Below, in pieces: positions 35,935 through 46,817 of a stretch of 64,000 bases of DNA (position 1 is the stretch's first letter; every line of letters begins with the position of its first letter). Made by a program: the position numbers and the translations under genes. Origin of the DNA: Bacteroidales bacterium (GTDB taxonomy: Bacteria > Bacteroidota > Bacteroidia > Bacteroidales > VadinHA17); NCBI GenBank assembly GCA_009877105.1, contig WXFD01000012.1, positions 29,715 through 93,714 on the forward strand. The letters run 5' to 3'. The notes beneath the pieces are model-generated. The model saw only the letters and a program-made list of their open reading frames with translations. It had not been told where the DNA came from and did not search any database.

Positions 35935-37230
35935 ATGATAAATAGAACAATAAATATAGTAACCCTTGGCTGCTCAAAGAATCTGGTTGATTCGGAAAAA
36001 CTGACGCGGCAGATCGAGGCTGCCGGATACAGGGTTATATACGATGGAGCGGAACTTTCCTCAAATATCGTCATTGTAAATACGTGCGGCTTCATAAATG
36101 ACGCCAAGGAAGAAAGCATTGACACCATACTCCGCTTCGTAGAGGCGCTGAAAAAGGGCGACATTGAAAAACTCTATGTCACGGGATGTCTTTCAGAAAG
36201 ATATGCCGCAGAATTGCGGTCGGAGATCCCTGAGGTCAGCAGGTATTTCGGGGTAAACAGCATGGACCAGATTCTCAGGGAACTGGGGGGACATACCGAC
36301 AAAAGGCTTCTGCTGGAACGCAGGATCAGTGATCCGGGTCATTATGCATATCTCAAGGTATCAGAGGGTTGCAGCAGAACCTGCGCCTTTTGCGCCATAC
36401 CCTCTATAAGGGGAAAATATTTATCCAGGCCTGTTGAGGAAGTGGTGGAAGAAGCCCGAATCCTTGCCCGCAACGAAGTAAAGGAACTGATACTTATTGC
36501 CCAGGATCTGAGCTATTATGGCCTCGACCTGTATCGCACCCAAATGCTGCCTGTCCTGCTCAGGGAACTCCTTGGAATCGAATCTTTCAGATGGATAAGA
36601 CTGCATTATCTTTATCCGTCCAATTTCCCCACCGGTATCATTCCCATGATGCAGGAAAACAGAAGGATATGCCAGTATATTGATATTCCGGTCCAGCACA
36701 TATCCGACAGGATCCTCAAAATGATGAAAAGATCGCATAACGGAAGCGAAACAAGGGAATTGCTGGCAACCCTCAGAAAAGAGCTGCCCGGAGCAGCAAT
36801 CAGAACTACCCTGATTGCCGGCCATCCCGGAGAAACCCAAAAGGAATTCAGCCTTTTGAAGGATTTTGTCGGTGAATTCAGGTTTGACCGCCTGGGAGTA
36901 TTTCCCTATTCTCATGAAGAAGGAACATATTCCTATTCCAACTACAGGGATTCCATTCCCGAAAAGATAAAAAAAGAACGTGTTTCCGAACTCATGGAAC
37001 TGCAACAATCAATATCGTCAGATCTCAATACTTTAAAGATCAATAAAATACTCAAAGTGATCATTGACAGGAGGGAAGGAGACATGTATATTGGAAGAAC
37101 AGAGCATGACAGCCCCGATGTCGACCAGGAAGTATTGATAAATGCCGTTCATGATCTGAAGCCTGGCAATTTCTATAACATCCTGATCACCCGGTCAACT
37201 GAGTTTGATCTATTCGGCACCCCGGTATAA
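35935..37230 (+). CDS. rimO: Ribosomal protein uS12 methylthiotransferase RimO
   Basis: A 431-residue radical-SAM enzyme that adds a methylthio group to an aspartate of ribosomal protein uS12. The N-terminal UPF0004 domain has LGCSKNLVDSE, NTCGFI and GCLSERY (auxiliary cluster cysteines). The radical-SAM motif is CSRTCAFCAIP. A C-terminal TRAM domain ends with FDLFGTPV. It follows ftsY by 38 bases, likely co-transcribed, and is convergent with clpC. Confidence 0.96.
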   Translation: MINRTINIVTLGCSKNLVDSEKLTRQIEAAGYRVIYDGAELSSNIVIVNTCGFINDAKEESIDTILRFVEALKKGDIEKLYVTGCLSERYAAELRSEIPEVSRYFGVNSMDQILRELGGHTDKRLLLERRISDPGHYAYLKVSEGCSRTCAFCAIPSIRGKYLSRPVEEVVEEARILARNEVKELILIAQDLSYYGLDLYRTQMLPVLLRELLGIESFRWIRLHYLYPSNFPTGIIPMMQENRRICQYIDIPVQHISDRILKMMKRSHNGSETRELLATLRKELPGAAIRTTLIAGHPGETQKEFSLLKDFVGEFRFDRLGVFPYSHEEGTYSYSNYRDSIPEKIKKERVSELMELQQSISSDLNTLKINKILKVIIDRREGDMYIGRTEHDSPDVDQEVLINAVHDLKPGNFYNILITRSTEFDLFGTPV

Positions 37231-37255
37231 AACGGGTAAGCATCAATTGTAATTC

Positions 37256-39805
37256 CTATTCAGCCGGGGGATCAGGAATTCCTTCAGGCGATTCCTGATT
37301 GTTCTTATGGATCTTGATCCTTATCTCTGATTTCTGGCTGTTGAACCCTATATGTATGGTATCACCGGGTTTCAGATCGGCCTTGATCAGCACCTCGGCC
37401 ATCGGATCTTCCAGGTATTTCTGGATGGCACGCTTAAGCGGACGTGCACCATAATTTGCATCGAATCCCTTTTCGGCAATAAAATCTTTCGCCGCCGGAA
37501 CGATCTTCATCTTGTAGCCCAGGGCATTTACCCTGTCGAACAGGCCCTTGAGCTCAAGGTCGATTATTTTGTCAATTTCCTTTTTTCCAAGTGAATTGAA
37601 CATTATGACATCGTCAATCCTGTTCAGGAACTCGGGTGCAAATGTTTTCTGAAGTGCTTTCTGCAGAATGCTTTTGGCCTGCTCGTCGCGGCTGGCCTTT
37701 CTTGCACTGGTGTCAAACCCGATACCCCTGCCGAATTCAGTAAGCTGCCTGGTTCCGATATTTGATGTAAGAATAACAATTGTGTTTCTGAAATCCACCC
37801 TGCGCCCCAGACTGTCAGTAAGCTGTCCTTCGTCGAGTACCTGGAGCATGATATGGAACACGTCGGGATGAGCTTTCTCTATTTCATCAAGCAGGACCAC
37901 AGAGTAAGGCTTTCTCCTCACTTTTTCTGTAAGCTGCCCGCCTTCCTCATAACCAACGTACCCGGGAGGCGCCCCGACAAGTCTGGATACAGAGAATTTC
38001 TCCATGTACTCGCTCATGTCGATCCGGATAAGATTGTCGGTGGTATCAAAGAGGAATTTCGCCAGGACTTTCGCAAGCTGTGTCTTTCCCACGCCGGTAG
38101 GGCCCAGGAAAATAAATGTACCAATGGGCTTGTTGGGATCTTTAAGGCCGGCCCTGTTGCGCTGGATTGACTTCACGATCTTCTGGATTGCCTCATCCTG
38201 TCCGATCACACTTCCCTTGAGCTCCTCGGCCATTTTAAGCAGTCTTGTTCCTTCAGTCTGGGCAATCCTCTGGACCGGCACACCCGTCATCATGGCAACA
38301 ACTTCAGCAACTTTTTCAGCATCAACAGATTCGCGATTAACGGCAAGTTCCTTTTCCCACTTCTTCTTTTCATGCTCAATCATATCGATAAGATCCTTCT
38401 CCTTATCACGGAAACTGGCAGCTTTTTCAAAATTCTGATTTTTCACCGCCATCATTTTTTCCTTCTTGGTATCATCCAGCTGCTTTTCCAGGTTCAATAT
38501 CCGCTCCGGCACGACAATATTTGATATGTGCACCCTTGATCCTGATTCATCGAGAGCATCTATTGCCTTGTCGGGCAGATGCCGGTCAGATATGTACCTG
38601 TTTGTCAGCTTTACGCAGGCATCGATGGCATCGTCGGTATAAATCACATTATGATGCTCCTCGTACCTTTCCTTTATGTTGTGAAGGATGTTTATCGTCT
38701 CTTCAATGGAAGTGGGCTCCACAATGATCTTCTGGAACCTTCTTTCGAGTGCTCCGTCCTTTTCAATATGCTGCCTGTATTCGTCAAGCGTGGTTGCCCC
38801 GATGCACTGGATCTCACCCCTGGCCAGGGCAGGCTTGAGCATATTTGCAGCATCGAGTGATCCTGTGGCTCCGCCGGCTCCGACAATGGTATGGATCTCA
38901 TCGATGAACAGGATTATGTTGTCATTTTTTGAAAGCTCATTAAGAATGGCCTTCATCCTTTCCTCAAACTGTCCCCTGTATTTGGTTCCCGCAACAATGG
39001 AGGCGAGGTCGAGGGCAACAACCCTCTTGTTGAACAATACCCTCGAAACGTTCTTCTTGGTTATCCTCAGGGCGAGCCCTTCAGCTATTGCCGATTTGCC
39101 TACGCCCGGCTCTCCGATAAGGACCGGATTGTTCTTTTTTCTTCGCGACAGGATCTGTGCAAGTCTTTCTATTTCTCGTTCCCTTCCCACAATGGGATCA
39201 AGTCGTCCTTCCTCGGCTGCCTTGGTAAGATCAATGCCGAAGTTATCAAGAACCGGCGTGTCGGAAGAGGATTTTGAAGATGAAGGGGCAGATTGGGAGC
39301 CTCTTCCCGGGCTGCCGTATGACTGGCCCTCATCATCGTCTTCCCGCGGAAAATCAGCTTTAGCCGAAGGGAATCCTGCTTCGACGGCCCTTCTTACCGA
39401 CTGGTAATCAACGTCGAGCTCTGCCAGGAACCTGGTCACAAGGGCATTTTCGTCCTTAAGGATTGCCAGAAGAAGATGTTCTGAATCAATGGTATTGTTT
39501 TTAAGGGATTTGGCTTCGAGATAAACAAGCTTGAGGATTCTCTCAGTGCTGCGCAACAAAGGGATTATCTCATGATCAGCCACCGGAACGGGATTTTCAA
39601 CCTTGATGCTTTTTTCAAGGGATCCCTTCAGAACCGGAAGATCAATACCCTGGTTTATAAGGACCTCAACCGCTACTCCTTCACCATCCCTGAGAATTCC
39701 AAGAAACAGGTGTTCAGGACTTATATGGCTGTTACCCAGCCTTATAGCCTCTTCCTTGCTGTATCCAAGAATATCTTTTACACGTTGTGAAAATTGTGAA
39801 TCCAT
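37256..39805 (-). CDS. clpC: ClpC-type AAA+ chaperone, ATP-dependent protease subunit
   Basis: An 849-residue HSP100 unfoldase that feeds proteins to ClpP. Two Clp_N repeats fill the first about 145 residues, then a Ser-rich linker. AAA-1 has GEPGVGKSA; the middle domain with the UVR-like segment NQNFEKAASFRDKEKDL marks it as ClpC; AAA-2 has GPTGVGKT, DMSEYMEKFSVSRLVGAPPGYVGYEEGG and IGF-type features before the C-terminal D2 domain. An acidic, proline-rich tail ends the chain. It is divergent from gyrA, with a 257-base gap between the starts. Confidence 0.95.
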   Translation of the reverse strand: MDSQFSQRVKDILGYSKEEAIRLGNSHISPEHLFLGILRDGEGVAVEVLINQGIDLPVLKGSLEKSIKVENPVPVADHEIIPLLRSTERILKLVYLEAKSLKNNTIDSEHLLLAILKDENALVTRFLAELDVDYQSVRRAVEAGFPSAKADFPREDDDEGQSYGSPGRGSQSAPSSSKSSSDTPVLDNFGIDLTKAAEEGRLDPIVGREREIERLAQILSRRKKNNPVLIGEPGVGKSAIAEGLALRITKKNVSRVLFNKRVVALDLASIVAGTKYRGQFEERMKAILNELSKNDNIILFIDEIHTIVGAGGATGSLDAANMLKPALARGEIQCIGATTLDEYRQHIEKDGALERRFQKIIVEPTSIEETINILHNIKERYEEHHNVIYTDDAIDACVKLTNRYISDRHLPDKAIDALDESGSRVHISNIVVPERILNLEKQLDDTKKEKMMAVKNQNFEKAASFRDKEKDLIDMIEHEKKKWEKELAVNRESVDAEKVAEVVAMMTGVPVQRIAQTEGTRLLKMAEELKGSVIGQDEAIQKIVKSIQRNRAGLKDPNKPIGTFIFLGPTGVGKTQLAKVLAKFLFDTTDNLIRIDMSEYMEKFSVSRLVGAPPGYVGYEEGGQLTEKVRRKPYSVVLLDEIEKAHPDVFHIMLQVLDEGQLTDSLGRRVDFRNTIVILTSNIGTRQLTEFGRGIGFDTSARKASRDEQAKSILQKALQKTFAPEFLNRIDDVIMFNSLGKKEIDKIIDLELKGLFDRVNALGYKMKIVPAAKDFIAEKGFDANYGARPLKRAIQKYLEDPMAEVLIKADLKPGDTIHIGFNSQKSEIRIKIHKNNQESPEGIPDPPAE

Positions 39806-39891
39806 ATTTATTTTAAATACTTTTCAATATTATGTCTAAAAACAGTCATTATGTCAGTATAAACGATCAAAAATACCATTGATGTATAAAT

Positions 39892-39899
39892 CAAAGGTA
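39892..39899 (-). promoter_or_regulatory. -7 box before clpC
   Basis: TACCTTTG on the minus strand, matching TAnnTTTG, about 87 bases before the clpC start. A TTG lies 23 bases further upstream, slightly far. Confidence 0.5.
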
Positions 39900-40062
39900 A
39901 ATTTAATACAATTAACTACAGGCAATTTTCGTGCCCAATTATAAACAACGAATGTTCAAAAGTCATCATGTCACCCGAGCAAAATTACCCAAATTATCAC
40001 TAATTTCGTCCTCGAAACACTCATGAAGTGTGATTGTTCGTGATGATTTCATAATTAATACT

Positions 40063-42588
40063 ATGTCAGAAAGAGAAAGGATAATTCAGGTAAACATTGA
40101 AGAGGAGATGAAGTCGGCCTATATTGACTATTCCATGTCAGTAATAGTGTCGAGGGCGTTACCTGATGTCAGGGATGGACTGAAGCCTGTTCACAGAAGG
40201 GTTCTTTACGGTATGTCCGAGCTTGGAGTTCTCTCAAACAGAGCCTATAAGAAGTCGGCGAGGATAGTAGGGGAGGTGCTTGGGAAATATCATCCCCACG
40301 GAGATTCGTCAGTTTACGAGGCAATGGTCAGAATGGCACAGGAATGGACGATGAGATATCCGCTGGTTGACGGTCAGGGCAATTTCGGTTCGATTGACGG
40401 AGACAGCCCGGCAGCAATGAGATATACCGAAGCCAGGCTGAAAAGGATCGCGGAGGAAACCCTGTCGGACATTGAAAAGGAAACTGTTGACTTTCAGCCA
40501 AATTTCGATGATTCATTAAAAGAGCCAGTAGTACTGCCGACAAGAATCCCCAACCTCCTGGTAAACGGTGCATCGGGTATTGCCGTGGGCATGGCTACAA
40601 ATATGCCGCCTCACAACCTGGGAGAGATCATAGATGCAACCGTAGCCTTTATTGATAACCGCAACATAACTACCGAAGAACTTCTCACCCATATCAAAGG
40701 CCCCGATTTTCCGACAGGCGGAATAATTTACGGCCAGCAGGGGATAAGGGATGCCTGTGAAACCGGCAGAGGAAGGATAGTCATCAGGGCAAAAACCGAG
40801 ATAGAGCTGACCCATTCGGGCCGTGAATGCATTGTTGTCACTGAAATCCCATACATGGTCAATAAGGCAGAAATGATCAGAAAGATTGCCGACCTGATAA
40901 ATGAGAAAAAACTGGAGGGGATTTCCTACATCAATGACGAATCGGACCGCAACGGAATGAGGGTGGTGATAATCCTGAAAAAGGATGCCACTGCCAATGT
41001 TGTGCTCAATAACCTTTTCAAATACACCTCGCTTCAAACTTCCTTCAACGTAAATAATATTGCCCTTGTCAGGGGGAGGCCGCGAACCCTCAGCACCAGG
41101 GATCTGATAGACTATTTCTTCAGGCACCGCCATGATGTAGTGATCAGAAGGTCGCGGTTTGACCTTGATCAGGCAGAAAAGCGGGCTCATATACTGGAAG
41201 GACTCATTATCGCCAGCGACAATATTGATGAGGTGATTGCAATAATCAAGGCATCGGGGAATCCTGATGAAGCAAGAGAGAGACTTATGGCCCGGTTCGG
41301 GCTTTCCGAAGCCCAGTCAAGGGCCATCGTGGAAATGCGCCTGCGCCAGCTTACGGGACTGGAGCAGGAAAAGCTGAGGGCTGAATACACCGAGGTTATG
41401 GCATTGATAGATTATCTGAGAAATGTCCTTGCTGACGAAAACCTCCAGATGAAGATCATCAAGGACGAACTTCTGGAAATTAAGGAAAAGTACGGTGATA
41501 AAAGACGTACCGAAATAATACCCAATGCCGAGGAATTCAATCCCGAAGATTTCTACTCCGATGATGAAATGGTAATAACCATTTCCCATCTGGGATATAT
41601 AAAACGCACCCCGTTAACAGAATTCAGGCGTCAGAACAGGGGCGGAACAGGGGCAAAGGGAGGCACAACAAGGGATGAGGATTTCATTGAGCATCTTTAT
41701 ATTGCCACAATGCACAATACGATGCTCTTTTTTACAAGCAAGGGTAAATGTTACTGGCTGAAGGTCTATAATATCCCCGAAGGCTCGAGGGTCTCAAAGG
41801 GAAGGGCAATGCAGAATCTCATAAACATCGAACAGGATGACAAGGTAAGGGCATTCATCAATGTAAAGAACCTCAGTGATGAGGACTATATCAACAACAA
41901 TTTCATCGTGCTCTGCACCACTAAGGGAATCATTAAGAAAACTTCACTGGAAGCCTATTCCAGACCCAGAACCAGCGGTGTCAACGCCATCACGGTCAGG
42001 GAAGGTGATGAACTTCTTGAAGCAAGGATGACAAACGGACATCATCATATCATGCTGGCTGTCAAATCGGGAAGAGCAATAAGATTTCCCGAGGACTCTG
42101 TGAGGCCCATGGGCAGGACCGCATCAGGAGTCAGGGGTATAAAACTCGACAATGAGGTGACCGATTACGTAATCGGAATGATTACAGTCGAAAACAAGGA
42201 AAAAGAAATACTTGTCGTCTCTGAAAAAGGCTACGGAAAAAGATCGGATATCGAAGATTACCGCATTACCAACCGTGGCGGCAAGGGAGTGAAAACGATC
42301 AACATCACTGAAAAAACAGGGTACCTGATTGCATTGAAGGATGTGACAGACAACCATGACCTGATGATTATAACCCAGTTCGGCAACATCCTGAGAAGCC
42401 CCGTTTCGGCACTCCGCATAATGGGCAGGGCAACCCAGGGAGTCAGACTTATTAACCTCAGGGAGAATGACATCATTGCCTCGGTGGCAAGCGTGTTTGT
42501 AAGCGGGGATGAATCAGGTGATGAAGCGGATATGGAACAACAGGATGATAATAATGAAAAGGATTTTGGCAAAGAATTTGATGATTAA
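40063..42588 (+). CDS. gyrA: DNA gyrase subunit A
   Basis: The DNA-breaking and rejoining subunit of gyrase, 841 residues. The catalytic tyrosine is Y121 in AMRYTEARL. The quinolone-resistance region reads [12 protein letters not shown], with Ser82 and Glu86. The C-terminal domain has repeated beta-pinwheel blades; the GyrA box is present as [11 protein letters not shown]. An acidic tail follows. The start at 40063 ([10 protein letters not shown]) is chosen by family fit over ATG 40030. Confidence 0.97.
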   Translation: MSERERIIQVNIEEEMKSAYIDYSMSVIVSRALPDVRDGLKPVHRRVLYGMSELGVLSNRAYKKSARIVGEVLGKYHPHGDSSVYEAMVRMAQEWTMRYPLVDGQGNFGSIDGDSPAAMRYTEARLKRIAEETLSDIEKETVDFQPNFDDSLKEPVVLPTRIPNLLVNGASGIAVGMATNMPPHNLGEIIDATVAFIDNRNITTEELLTHIKGPDFPTGGIIYGQQGIRDACETGRGRIVIRAKTEIELTHSGRECIVVTEIPYMVNKAEMIRKIADLINEKKLEGISYINDESDRNGMRVVIILKKDATANVVLNNLFKYTSLQTSFNVNNIALVRGRPRTLSTRDLIDYFFRHRHDVVIRRSRFDLDQAEKRAHILEGLIIASDNIDEVIAIIKASGNPDEARERLMARFGLSEAQSRAIVEMRLRQLTGLEQEKLRAEYTEVMALIDYLRNVLADENLQMKIIKDELLEIKEKYGDKRRTEIIPNAEEFNPEDFYSDDEMVITISHLGYIKRTPLTEFRRQNRGGTGAKGGTTRDEDFIEHLYIATMHNTMLFFTSKGKCYWLKVYNIPEGSRVSKGRAMQNLINIEQDDKVRAFINVKNLSDEDYINNNFIVLCTTKGIIKKTSLEAYSRPRTSGVNAITVREGDELLEARMTNGHHHIMLAVKSGRAIRFPEDSVRPMGRTASGVRGIKLDNEVTDYVIGMITVENKEKEILVVSEKGYGKRSDIEDYRITNRGGKGVKTINITEKTGYLIALKDVTDNHDLMIITQFGNILRSPVSALRIMGRATQGVRLINLRENDIIASVASVFVSGDESGDEADMEQQDDNNEKDFGKEFDD

Positions 42589-42608
42589 CAAGTAAAGTTT
42601 TACATTTG
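42577..42608 (+). promoter_or_regulatory. Promoter for the TPR protein gene
   Basis: TTTG (42577-42580), 20 bases, TACATTTG (42601-42608): one of the best consensus matches in the window. The -33 element is inside the last codons of gyrA. The start site would be near 42615. Confidence 0.7.
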
Positions 42609-42646
42609 CAAAACTATTATTGACACATTAACAAGATTTTTAAACT

Positions 42647-43810
42647 ATGAAAAAGTATTTACTGCTTATCGCGGTTTTAGCTGTATCTCTTGGCACCTAC
42701 GCACAAAAAGGAAAGGTGACCAGTGCTCTTTCGATGATCGAACAGGGAAATCTGGATAAAGCGAAAGAGGCGCTTGATCAGGCTATGGTTGATGAGAAAT
42801 CAAAAGACTGGTTCAATACCTATTTTGCCAAAGGGAAACTCTGTCAGGCAGTTTTTAAAACAGATAATCAAAGTTTCAAGAAACTCTGCGGAGCCGATCC
42901 TCTCGGCGAAGCTTACGCTGCCTACGAAAAGGCAATGGAGCTGGATCCCAAAGGCACTGTAAAAAAGAGGATCATCGCAAATATGATCTATAATTCCCTG
43001 GCTCTCGATCTGTACAACCAGGGAGGAGATCAGTTTGAAGCCAAGGACTTTGAAGGCGCACTCAAGTCGTTCGAAACCCAGATTAAAATTACTGAAAGCG
43101 ATGAGTTCGCCGGAGCCGTCGATACCGGAATGTATTACAATGCAGGTCTGGCTGCCATAAACTCGCACAAATACGAAAAGGCAATCGATTATTTCAACAA
43201 ATGTGCTGAAATGCAGTATATGGGAATTACCCCATACTATCAGATGTATGAAAGCTATCTTGGACTGGGCGATACCCTCAAAGCCGAGGCTACACTCAAA
43301 AGCCTTCCTGAGAAATTCCCCGATGATAAAACCATTACCCTGCAGCTCATTGACCTTTATATCAAAAGCGGAAAGAATGACGAGGCACTCAAATACCTGA
43401 AAGTGGCAAAGGAGGCCGATCCCACCAACTACAGCCTGTATTTTGCCGAAGGCATAATTTACCTCAATTCAAACCAGTATGACCAGGCAATTGAAAACCT
43501 GCAGAAATCCATCGAGCTGAAATCCGATCTTTACGACAGCCAGTACGGACTTGGTGCGGCATATATCAACAAAGCCTCGGATATGTTTGCAAAGGCAAAT
43601 GACATAATGGATGTCAATAAGTACAATGCGGCCATAGATGAAGCCATGACTGTGTTTGCCAAAGCATTGCCGTACATGGAGAGGGCCAATGAACTCATTC
43701 CTGATGATGTCTATGCACTGAGAGGCCTCAGAGAGCTTTATTACCGGCTCAGGATGACTGACAAATACGACGCAGTTAAAGCTAAACTCGACCAGATCGA
43801 ACAACAGTAA
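42647..43810 (+). CDS. Exported tetratricopeptide-repeat protein
   Basis: A 387-residue periplasmic protein with a signal peptide (MKKYLLLIAVLAVSLGTYAQ, cleavage near 20). The rest is helical and made of TPR units, for example near residues 160-190 (GMYYNAGLAAINSHKYEKAI), 235-260 and 270-300. Such proteins serve as scaffolds. Partner unknown. It has its own strong promoter and a terminator, so it is a single-gene unit. Confidence 0.85.
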   Translation: MKKYLLLIAVLAVSLGTYAQKGKVTSALSMIEQGNLDKAKEALDQAMVDEKSKDWFNTYFAKGKLCQAVFKTDNQSFKKLCGADPLGEAYAAYEKAMELDPKGTVKKRIIANMIYNSLALDLYNQGGDQFEAKDFEGALKSFETQIKITESDEFAGAVDTGMYYNAGLAAINSHKYEKAIDYFNKCAEMQYMGITPYYQMYESYLGLGDTLKAEATLKSLPEKFPDDKTITLQLIDLYIKSGKNDEALKYLKVAKEADPTNYSLYFAEGIIYLNSNQYDQAIENLQKSIELKSDLYDSQYGLGAAYINKASDMFAKANDIMDVNKYNAAIDEAMTVFAKALPYMERANELIPDDVYALRGLRELYYRLRMTDKYDAVKAKLDQIEQQ

Positions 43811-43831
43811 ATAATAATTCCAATTCATATA

Positions 43832-43880
43832 AAGAGGTTGTATCAGAAGATAACTACTTTTGAAACAACCTCTTTTCTTT
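43832..43880 (+). terminator. Terminator after the TPR gene
   Basis: AAGAGGTTGT (43832-43841) pairs with ACAACCTCTT (43865-43874), followed by TTCTTT. A 10-base perfect stem with a 23-base loop. It covers ATG 43838, which is thus an unlikely start for the next gene. Confidence 0.75.
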
Positions 43881-43927
43881 TACGGGAAATGATAAATGAA
43901 ATTCCATCCATCGATTATTTCCTCAGG

Positions 43928-44731
43928 ATGATCATCCGCCCGGTATTCCTGCTGCTATTGTCTTGTATTGCATTACCGGCCTGTAAGCCTGAACAGGAAG
44001 AAATACCCGCGGATGAGGGGAAAATCATTGTTCTTATGTATCACCGGATTGTAGAAGACACGCCGGAAAACCTGTACGAAAGAAGCCTCAGGGATCTTGA
44101 GTCTGATATTAAATATCTGATAACCAATAATATAACTATCATTGACTTCAATGATCTGGGTTCAGTTCTCACCGGTAACAAGAAGAGTTACGGAAATTCC
44201 GCAATCATTACCTTCGACGACGGGGACTGCTCATGGTATTCACTTGTCAGACCCTTGCTGGAGAGATACAGGATCAAGGCCACCTTTTTCCTGTGGACCG
44301 ACATGATCGGGAAAGATTCCTTCATCTCATGGGAAGAAGTTGAAAATATGAGTCACTATGCAATAAGCCCGGGAATAAGGCCATTTACATTCGGGTCTCA
44401 CTCCTGTTCTCATCCTTTCCTGCATCAGAGCAGAGATTCATTCTCCACGAACGAAGATTACAATTCATTTCTCGATTATGAGCTTGGTGCCTCCAGGCAG
44501 ATCATAGAAAAACATACTCCCGGAAGTGTGCAGGTTTTCGCCCTGCCGTATGGCGACGGGGCAGGAGACTCAGACATTATCGATGCTGCCATACGCAATG
44601 GTTATGAATTTATCAGAACATCCATCTGGGGCACGATTGACACTCCTTCAACTGATCCTTTTCTGATTCCATGCCTTCCGATGCTTGACTCAACCGATCC
44701 GGAACTGATAGGAGCCTATCTCGGACTTTAA
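43928..44731 (+). CDS. Polysaccharide deacetylase family lipoprotein
   Basis: A NodB-type deacetylase that should remove acetyl groups from N- or O-acetylated sugars at the cell envelope. Taking the start at 43928, a short signal ends in LPAC (about C19). The metal and catalytic motifs are complete: TFDDGD (D97, D98) and HSCSHP (H158, H162). LPYGDG supplies motif 3. The start is uncertain: 43889 is also possible, while the upstream frame start at 43838 lies in a terminator stem. The gene stands between two terminators. Confidence 0.85.
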   Translation: MIIRPVFLLLLSCIALPACKPEQEEIPADEGKIIVLMYHRIVEDTPENLYERSLRDLESDIKYLITNNITIIDFNDLGSVLTGNKKSYGNSAIITFDDGDCSWYSLVRPLLERYRIKATFFLWTDMIGKDSFISWEEVENMSHYAISPGIRPFTFGSHSCSHPFLHQSRDSFSTNEDYNSFLDYELGASRQIIEKHTPGSVQVFALPYGDGAGDSDIIDAAIRNGYEFIRTSIWGTIDTPSTDPFLIPCLPMLDSTDPELIGAYLGL

Positions 44732-44897
44732 TTTAACAGTTGCAGTCGGAAGAGGATGGAAGCATTAAAAGAGACACCTGGGCATGTCTCAAAGCTAAAA
44801 TTCGTATATTATATTTTCAATTTGACATAATATTAATTATAGGAATATTATTTGACTTTTTAAACTGAGCCCGCTCACCCCAAAAAGGATTTATTCC

Positions 44898-44935
44898 AAA
44901 AAAAAAGCAGATATGCACTGTAGGTCCATATCTGC
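44898..44935 (-). terminator. Terminator of the nucleotide-sugar dehydrogenase gene
   Basis: On the minus strand GCAGATATG, an 11-base loop, CATATCTGC, then nine T (44898-44906). A strong rho-independent terminator 56 bases after the stop codon. Confidence 0.88.
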
Positions 44936-44990
44936 CTGCGTTGGTCGTATTATCTGGGTGCAATATTAACCCCGCGGGATTTCGAGAGCA

Positions 44991-46625
44991 TTATAACTTA
45001 CGAACTTCATCCTTGATCCTCTGGATATGTCCGCGTCCAAGTCCTTTTACTTCACAACCCAGCTGGAAATATCTCCTTATCCCGTCATCGGAAAGTATTC
45101 CGAAACAATCAATAATAGCGGCTGGTTTGCCTATCTTGCTTATGACATAATCAGGATCAAGATTCAGATAGTTTTTATGCGGTACTGCAAGTATCACGGC
45201 ATCAACATCTTCAAGAACCTTTTCCAGGTCATGCTCCACACGGATCTCCTTTAGTTTTTCCTGGTTTCTGAAAAATCTTGCCTTGCTTTGTCCGACTCCC
45301 GGAAAAGTATCCTGCTGCTCAAACTCCCACCAATGCTCAACATACGGATCATGAACCTTAATTTCTGCGCCCATTTCCGCAAGCTTTCTTATTACGATTT
45401 CTGAGCCGCTGTAGCGGGTATCGCCCACATCCTCCCTGTATGCGGCTCCAAGCACCAGGATATTGGCAGCGGCAATGGGCTTCCCCATATTCCGCAACGC
45501 ATCCCTGGCAAGCTGACCCACATGAAGGCCCCTGGTGTCATTAATATCAATTGCGAGTGGTGTGATCCTGAATATATCATCCTCAAAACCAAGTATATGC
45601 TTGTATGCCCATAATCCCAGTCCGCCGTCCTTCGGAAGACAGTAACCTCCAATTCCCGGTCCCGGGAAAATCATATTCGAATGTGTTGGCCGCACCTTAA
45701 TTGCCTTGATAACCTTTATCAGGTCAACTCCGTTGCGTTCGGCAAAAAGGCTCCATTCATCAAGGAATGCAAGAATAGTGGCCCTGTAACTGTTTTCCAC
45801 TATCTTGGCGGTTTCTGATTCGATCGGACGGTCCATGACCGTAAGAGGATATTTCTCTGTGTTAAGCACTTCCGTCAGGAACTTCACCACCCGGTTCCTG
45901 GCTTCCTCATTAATACCGCTGCATACCCTCCAGAAATCACGGATACTTGCCACATAATTCTTTCCCGGCATAACTCTCTCATAGCTATGTGCAAGCAGAG
46001 GATCGGTATTTATTCCCCTTTTCCTGAATACCTTTTTCATTATGGGATATGCAACCTGCTCCGTCGTACCAGGTGCAACGGTTGTCTCGATCAGAACCAG
46101 CGCATCTGGAGGTATATGTTCGGCTATAACATGAAGCGAAGATTCAAGGGCAGCCATATCAGTCTGACCTGTCCGGACATCTCCGAGATCTTCCTTAATA
46201 TAGTCACACTGCACGTCAACCACCACAACATCAGCCAGCTTAAGAACATCATACGTAAAAGTGGCTATAAGCGTCTTCTTGTCCTTGACGCATCGTGCTA
46301 TCATGGGATCCACTTCAGGGTCCTCTGCCTTTACCGGCGACACTCCCCGGTTCAGCATCGGTATTTTCCAGTAACTCCGGACACTGGGCCGTTGCATGCC
46401 AATGACAAATTTTGTGGACCGCCCGTCCTTGTCAACAGTGTCGGCAACTATTGCAGCCATGACTGCCCCGACAAATCCAACCCCCATTACAACTACAATT
46501 TCCCTGTTCTTGGCTCTTTCTTGCTCTATGCGCTTGCTAAGCCTCTCAAACTCATCACGGTAATCCTTATGATCAGGCAAAGGAAATTCCTCGCCGCCTG
46601 GACTTACAGAAAATCTATCGTTCAT
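44991..46625 (-). CDS. UDP-glucose/UDP-ManNAc-type nucleotide-sugar dehydrogenase
   Basis: A 544-residue NAD-dependent enzyme that oxidises C6 of an NDP-sugar to the uronic acid. GVGFVGAVMAA (about residues 48-58) is the NAD site. The catalytic cysteine is in GPGIGGYCLPKDGG. The C-terminal UDP-binding domain has GAAYREDVGDTRYSGSEI. It is about 100 residues longer than typical WecC/Ugd, from an N-terminal charged extension of about 40 residues and internal segments. The product probably feeds capsule or LPS synthesis. It stands alone with its own terminator. Confidence 0.88.
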   Translation of the reverse strand: MNDRFSVSPGGEEFPLPDHKDYRDEFERLSKRIEQERAKNREIVVVMGVGFVGAVMAAIVADTVDKDGRSTKFVIGMQRPSVRSYWKIPMLNRGVSPVKAEDPEVDPMIARCVKDKKTLIATFTYDVLKLADVVVVDVQCDYIKEDLGDVRTGQTDMAALESSLHVIAEHIPPDALVLIETTVAPGTTEQVAYPIMKKVFRKRGINTDPLLAHSYERVMPGKNYVASIRDFWRVCSGINEEARNRVVKFLTEVLNTEKYPLTVMDRPIESETAKIVENSYRATILAFLDEWSLFAERNGVDLIKVIKAIKVRPTHSNMIFPGPGIGGYCLPKDGGLGLWAYKHILGFEDDIFRITPLAIDINDTRGLHVGQLARDALRNMGKPIAAANILVLGAAYREDVGDTRYSGSEIVIRKLAEMGAEIKVHDPYVEHWWEFEQQDTFPGVGQSKARFFRNQEKLKEIRVEHDLEKVLEDVDAVILAVPHKNYLNLDPDYVISKIGKPAAIIDCFGILSDDGIRRYFQLGCEVKGLGRGHIQRIKDEVRKL

Positions 46626-46817
46626 GTTTATCTCCGTTAACTTATATAGTATAGATTACTTTTAAAAAAATGCAATTTAGCTTAAATAGTCTTGATTTTT
46701 AAACTCAAAAATCTGATTTTTAGCTTGCCAGTCCATTTATACTTTCATTAGGGGCATTTTCATTATATTGATCCAGCAATTTACTCATTTACCATCTTTA
46801 CAATAAACTACATTCCC

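Noticed and set aside
38688..39407. Long open frame (239 residues) opposite clpC
   Set aside because: It is the antisense shadow of a well-supported clpC, with Ser/Leu-rich composition typical of such shadows.
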